Assembly (NCBI GenBank): GCA_003649845.1
Contig: QMTB01000044.1
Coordinates: 1 to 9,278, forward strand
Source: Thermoplasmata archaeon
GTDB taxonomy: Archaea; Thermoplasmatota; E2; DHVEG-1
Reading direction: 5' to 3'
Length of the DNA: 9,278 nucleotides
The position numbers and the translations under genes are program-made. Below the pieces are notes generated by a model. The model was not told the DNA's origin and ran no database searches. It worked only from the letters and a program-made list of their open reading frames with translations. Positions 6,139 to 9,278 of this stretch are shown in pieces. Position 1 is the stretch's first letter, and each line of letters opens with the position of its first letter.

Positions 6139-6621
6139 GTGAGATTCTGGTACAATAGGAGGTTATATAGAAATGATGTAGCGGTGAGTGAAGAGTTTAC
6201 TGCACTACCTGCATTAGCTGTTATATCTATAGGTTTAACCTTATTCTTAATAGTGTTTTCTTCTGCAGAGAAATCATATGATATACAAAAAGAATCTATA
6301 GATGAATATCAAACTGCTGGTTTCCTATTAGATCATATACTTGATCCAAACGCTCCTATTATGAAAGATAAAGGAGTTATAAACTATCCATTTTTAAACA
6401 GTATAGATGGTAGAAACTATCTAGAATCAATTAGAAGACAAACTGGTAATATAAATTTTTCAATATCGCTATCCTTCAAAGATGAAGAACATTTCTATCC
6501 TTCTACGCCATGTGATACCGATCGTATAGCTGTTTCTCAATCAATAGCTGTTTATCTAAATGAAGTTGAAACAATACCTGGGAGGATAACCATTATCATA
6601 TGGTGGGATACAATTGGATGA
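6139..6621 (+). CDS. Pilin-like membrane-anchored protein, resembles DUF7285
   Basis: The protein has 160 residues and starts at GTG with a good ribosome-binding site. A basic N terminus (RFWYNRRLYRND) is followed by AVSEEFTALPALAVISIGLTLF..., which has the A/G-V-S-E plus hydrophobic helix arrangement of archaeal type IV pilin-like (class III) signal segments. The remainder is an outside domain with one Cys (C124) that ends in PGRITIIIWW. From memory, haloarchaeal DUF7285 proteins have the same plan: an 'EPLAAL' start to one hydrophobic helix and a PGRLxVVVW end. The two downstream genes resemble DUF7284 and DUF7286, the expected neighbours. Such genes lie next to PilB/PilC-like secretion ATPase and membrane-platform genes. 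I infer a minor pilin or surface subunit. The stop overlaps the next gene by 8 nt. There is no standard K/R-G peptidase site, so processing is uncertain. Confidence 0.7.
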   Translation: MRFWYNRRLYRNDVAVSEEFTALPALAVISIGLTLFLIVFSSAEKSYDIQKESIDEYQTAGFLLDHILDPNAPIMKDKGVINYPFLNSIDGRNYLESIRRQTGNINFSISLSFKDEEHFYPSTPCDTDRIAVSQSIAVYLNEVETIPGRITIIIWWDTIG

Positions 6622-7822
6622 TAAAGGTTTATCAACAATGTATGATGCAATCCTCTTCATAGTAATGATATCATTATCAAGTATTATATTAACACCTATC
6701 TTTGAGATGCAAACTATAAACAAGTTGGCAGGAGAGAGGTATAGAGAGAATGTAGCAGAGGAGACATTACATACATTCCTAGTTAGCATGCCATCAAATT
6801 TTAACTACAACCTAGGTGGTAGTATCGTTGATACAGCAGCAGAAACCTTAGGGATAGATGTAGCAGATAATAATAACTTATATCATACTATAACTACTTT
6901 GATACTTGGAAGAGAACAGCTACATAAAACATATAATTGTATAATTGCAGAAAATCTATGCAGCCAGTTTATGATACCTATATCTAATAATGATTCTATT
7001 AAACTTAATATATTCACAGAGGATTTCAATGAAAAATTAAAAGATAAAATTATAAAATATCTCCTAGGACATCTAGGGGATTATAATTTTAATTTCACCG
7101 CATACTGGTATCCAATAAAAGGTGTACACATTGGTGGTATACTACAAGTTGGAGATCCCATACCAGATACCACTTGTTATCATGCAGAAGAAACATTTGT
7201 CATACCAATTAATATAGATTTCAACAAAAATCTATTATTTAATATATCATATATAAAAAATATAACTGGTATACTAGAAGATCATGATATCGATAACATT
7301 ACAAAGACTTCTCTTAGTGAAAACCTAACTGCTTTATTTAGAGGATTTCTACTAGATGGATTACTATATAACAATATATCATACCCTAGTATACTAGATA
7401 TATTCATCTCATATGGTCTATCTAACATAGAAGATGCAATAGAGAATATCTCATCTAAACTGATCAATACAGCTATCGGAGAAGGATTGTATACACTACA
7501 AGGTATCCTTGGAGACATAGATAATACAACATACTATACAGGGTTATTCAATATATTAGAAAAGGAATTTATAGATTATCTAACTAACTCTACTGGTATA
7601 AACTTCTATAATCTAACCGGCATTATAACCCCTCTTGAAGATATAATTAAACCAGTTATATGGAATATATTAGAGCCAATTGTTGAACAACTTACATCCT
7701 ATATCATAGATGAATTCTCTTCTACATCTTCTAATTCAATAGAGATATTGATGGATCTATTATTCAACCAGGTTTCTACGAAGGCAACAGCAGTACTAGT
7801 GGTATGGGAGGATTACATATGA
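6614..7822 (+). CDS. Pilin-like single-pass surface protein, resembles DUF7284
   Basis: The protein has 402 residues. The TTG start at 6614 overlaps the previous gene by 8 nt, and GGTGGG lies 6-8 bases upstream; Met-9 (6638) is an alternative start but would drop the charged DDKG leader. DDKGLSTMYDAILFIVMISLSSIIL forms a very short leader plus hydrophobic helix (10-29), similar to the 'STVLDVxLxLLLVSA' opening of haloarchaeal DUF7284 (recalled, not searched). The family also has a 'W-x-P-Y/I...GxVxVG..P' segment; here it is AYWYPIKGVHIGG...VGDPIP (about 165-184). Cysteines are C109, C116 and C188. Residues 210-333 carry nine N-x-S/T sequons, consistent with an outside, glycosylated location. 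The rest has alternating hydrophobic helices with no second clear membrane span. It overlaps the next gene by 4 nt (ATGA), so the two are probably translationally coupled. Exact role unknown. Confidence 0.7.
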   Translation: MDDKGLSTMYDAILFIVMISLSSIILTPIFEMQTINKLAGERYRENVAEETLHTFLVSMPSNFNYNLGGSIVDTAAETLGIDVADNNNLYHTITTLILGREQLHKTYNCIIAENLCSQFMIPISNNDSIKLNIFTEDFNEKLKDKIIKYLLGHLGDYNFNFTAYWYPIKGVHIGGILQVGDPIPDTTCYHAEETFVIPINIDFNKNLLFNISYIKNITGILEDHDIDNITKTSLSENLTALFRGFLLDGLLYNNISYPSILDIFISYGLSNIEDAIENISSKLINTAIGEGLYTLQGILGDIDNTTYYTGLFNILEKEFIDYLTNSTGINFYNLTGIITPLEDIIKPVIWNILEPIVEQLTSYIIDEFSSTSSNSIEILMDLLFNQVSTKATAVLVVWEDYI

Positions 7823-9278
7823 GGAAGCTACTATATGATAATAAAGCAAGGATACCTTTTGTAATCCTTGGATTATTCCTATTATTAGGCAGCAGCTGTA
7901 CAACTACTATCATCATAGCTTTAAAGATGAATAGAGTATCAGATATATCATCAACAGGTTTCTCCGATGAGATAAAAGATATGATAAAACATATGGAATC
8001 AGATATAGCATCAAACATTGTTATATCGGGTTTAAAAGCTGCTGAAGATATAGGTGAAAACCCTGTTATTATACCTGCAGATTCTTCTAAAACTGCTGAT
8101 GAGGTAAATATAGAGAGATTAAAAAATAGGATTATAGAGGATTTAAACCACTATATATCTAATAACTATATGGATAATCATTTTACCTCAGAACATTATA
8201 CTATAAATATTTTAGAAGATAAAAATCTAGAGGATAGAATATCTTTTAAAACATTGAATATGAAAACTAGGAGACCTATATCTATACCATTTATAAGCCC
8301 AAATATAGATGAGAAACATCCAGTATACTGGTATATCTCAATTCCTTTTACCATTGAAATTATACCATATAATGGTCATAGAATACTTGATAAAATCAAT
8401 GTTTCAGCGGTTATACCATCTAGATATCTATTATTAGAATCCCTAGTGAATGAATTTTCCAAAGCTATTAATGGAACAAACTCTCTATGGAGTATTATAA
8501 CTATTCTATCAAACATCTATAGCCTTAGTAGAGGTTACCAACAGTATATCACTGGGGAACCACTTAATATTATAGATAATCATCATCTAACACCAATGGT
8601 TAACGTAGGTTTACTATTAGATGAATTTTTATTCCTAGGAGGAGTAGACCCAGTTGGTATGATAGAAACAATAAAAGGTTCTACCAGTGCTCTAAGGAAT
8701 CAGTCAAAAACCTCTATACTAAATAGTGTAGATGGAGACGACTATAGTTTTTCTATACCCAGTAGAGAATCTCCACCACCTTCACCTATAATTAATATAT
8801 CTGAGATAGCAGATAATATTCTATATGGTTATAATAACCTAAAGCTTTCCTTTGAAAAAGATGGCAGTAGGATAGATAGAGAAATTCCTGATACAGATGA
8901 GATTAATGAAACCATTGAAGATTTCCTAGAAGAGGGCTATAATTTCCTAGGAGTTGAAAAAAATGGTATAGTAGAGAATAGTTCAACTATAGAGCAAATT
9001 GATAGTATAATATCTAGAACGTATACATCTACTTTGAAAACAAAGGTTGAGAGATCTATAGTAGATATAATATATGGTTCACATAATGGTTATAATATAG
9101 ATAATGGAACAGGAAACTGGATTCTAGAAAACTATAAACTTATTGAAACCCATGGTAAACCATTGGATATACATATAGATTCTATTCTATATGAAGAGAT
9201 CTACAATGTAACATGGAGTAGATATCATAAATGGTGTAGTAATGCTAGTAGTAATTCTTCTATAACTGTGTCTGATTA
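7819..9278 (+). CDS. Large pilin-cluster surface protein, resembles DUF7286, truncated by the window end
   Basis: At least 486 codons are open with no stop before the right edge, so the C terminus is missing. The ATG at 7819 overlaps the upstream stop in an ATGA junction, and GGGAGG (7806-7811) lies seven bases before it. The N terminus MRKLLYDNKARIPFVILGLF... has the R-A-R-I/V-P-F-hydrophobic signature that I recall from haloarchaeal DUF7286, which are proteins of about 1000 residues. Residues 12-35 are the only clear membrane segment. The remainder has charged, Ile-rich helices with Asn-rich turns and several N-x-S/T sequons (for example NVS, NGT, NET, NVT, NSS), as expected outside the cell. 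C27 is inside the membrane segment. Together with the two genes before it, this forms a compact operon. I infer an anchored structural or assembly component of a type IV pilus-like system; no enzyme motif is visible. Confidence 0.75.
   Translation, partial: MRKLLYDNKARIPFVILGLFLLLGSSCTTTIIIALKMNRVSDISSTGFSDEIKDMIKHMESDIASNIVISGLKAAEDIGENPVIIPADSSKTADEVNIERLKNRIIEDLNHYISNNYMDNHFTSEHYTINILEDKNLEDRISFKTLNMKTRRPISIPFISPNIDEKHPVYWYISIPFTIEIIPYNGHRILDKINVSAVIPSRYLLLESLVNEFSKAINGTNSLWSIITILSNIYSLSRGYQQYITGEPLNIIDNHHLTPMVNVGLLLDEFLFLGGVDPVGMIETIKGSTSALRNQSKTSILNSVDGDDYSFSIPSRESPPPSPIINISEIADNILYGYNNLKLSFEKDGSRIDREIPDTDEINETIEDFLEEGYNFLGVEKNGIVENSSTIEQIDSIISRTYTSTLKTKVERSIVDIIYGSHNGYNIDNGTGNWILENYKLIETHGKPLDIHIDSILYEEIYNVTWSRYHKWCSNASSNSSITVSD

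Noticed and set aside
7819..7902. Lipobox at GSSC (C27) of the DUF7286-like protein
   Set aside because: The residue three before Cys is Gly, not Leu/Val/Ile, and the Cys sits in the middle of a hydrophobic segment that continues beyond it.

Overview
The window is archaeal and very AT-rich, with heavy use of ATA (Ile) and AGA (Arg) codons. Archaeal signs are an archaeal-type leucyl-tRNA synthetase, a C-terminal KsgA/Dim1 fragment, pilin-like N termini, thrombospondin type 3 (TSP3) calcium-binding repeats of the kind common in Thermoplasmatota surface proteins, and TATA boxes (ATTTAAAT or TTTATAAA) placed about 25-27 nt before short or absent leaders. I infer a euryarchaeon, probably Thermoplasmatota-like. 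The lineage is inferred from content and was not tested.

Left part (1-1139): the 3' end of a ksgA/rsmA-like rRNA dimethyltransferase gene runs rightward. It overlaps by 14 nt, tail to tail, a leftward Trm9-like SAM-dependent methyltransferase gene. A non-coding stretch with a perfect 13-bp hairpin follows.

Middle (1140-3068): two divergently transcribed surface genes share a promoter region of about 150 bp. Leftward is a 120-residue secreted protein whose mature part is one long Ile/Leu/Val-rich amphipathic helix. Rightward is a membrane-anchored protein with four TSP3 repeats, a beta-rich linker and a transglutaminase-like Cys-His-Glu/Asp domain. Neither has an assigned biological role that I know of.

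Right part (3189-9278): leuS (leftward) is divergent from a tightly overlapping three-gene operon (rightward, last gene cut by the window edge). The three proteins have a short basic N terminus, one hydrophobic pilin-like segment and a long outside domain. From memory they correspond to the haloarchaeal families DUF7285, DUF7284 and DUF7286, which lie beside PilB/PilC-type (type IV pilus / Tad-like) ATPase and membrane-platform genes. This is the best candidate for a poorly described system here: minor pilins or surface subunits of an archaeal type IV pilus-like machine. The ATPase is not in the window and would be expected further right.

Every gene longer than 60 codons that I can support is listed. 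I see no tRNA or rRNA gene, insertion sequence, CRISPR array or origin.
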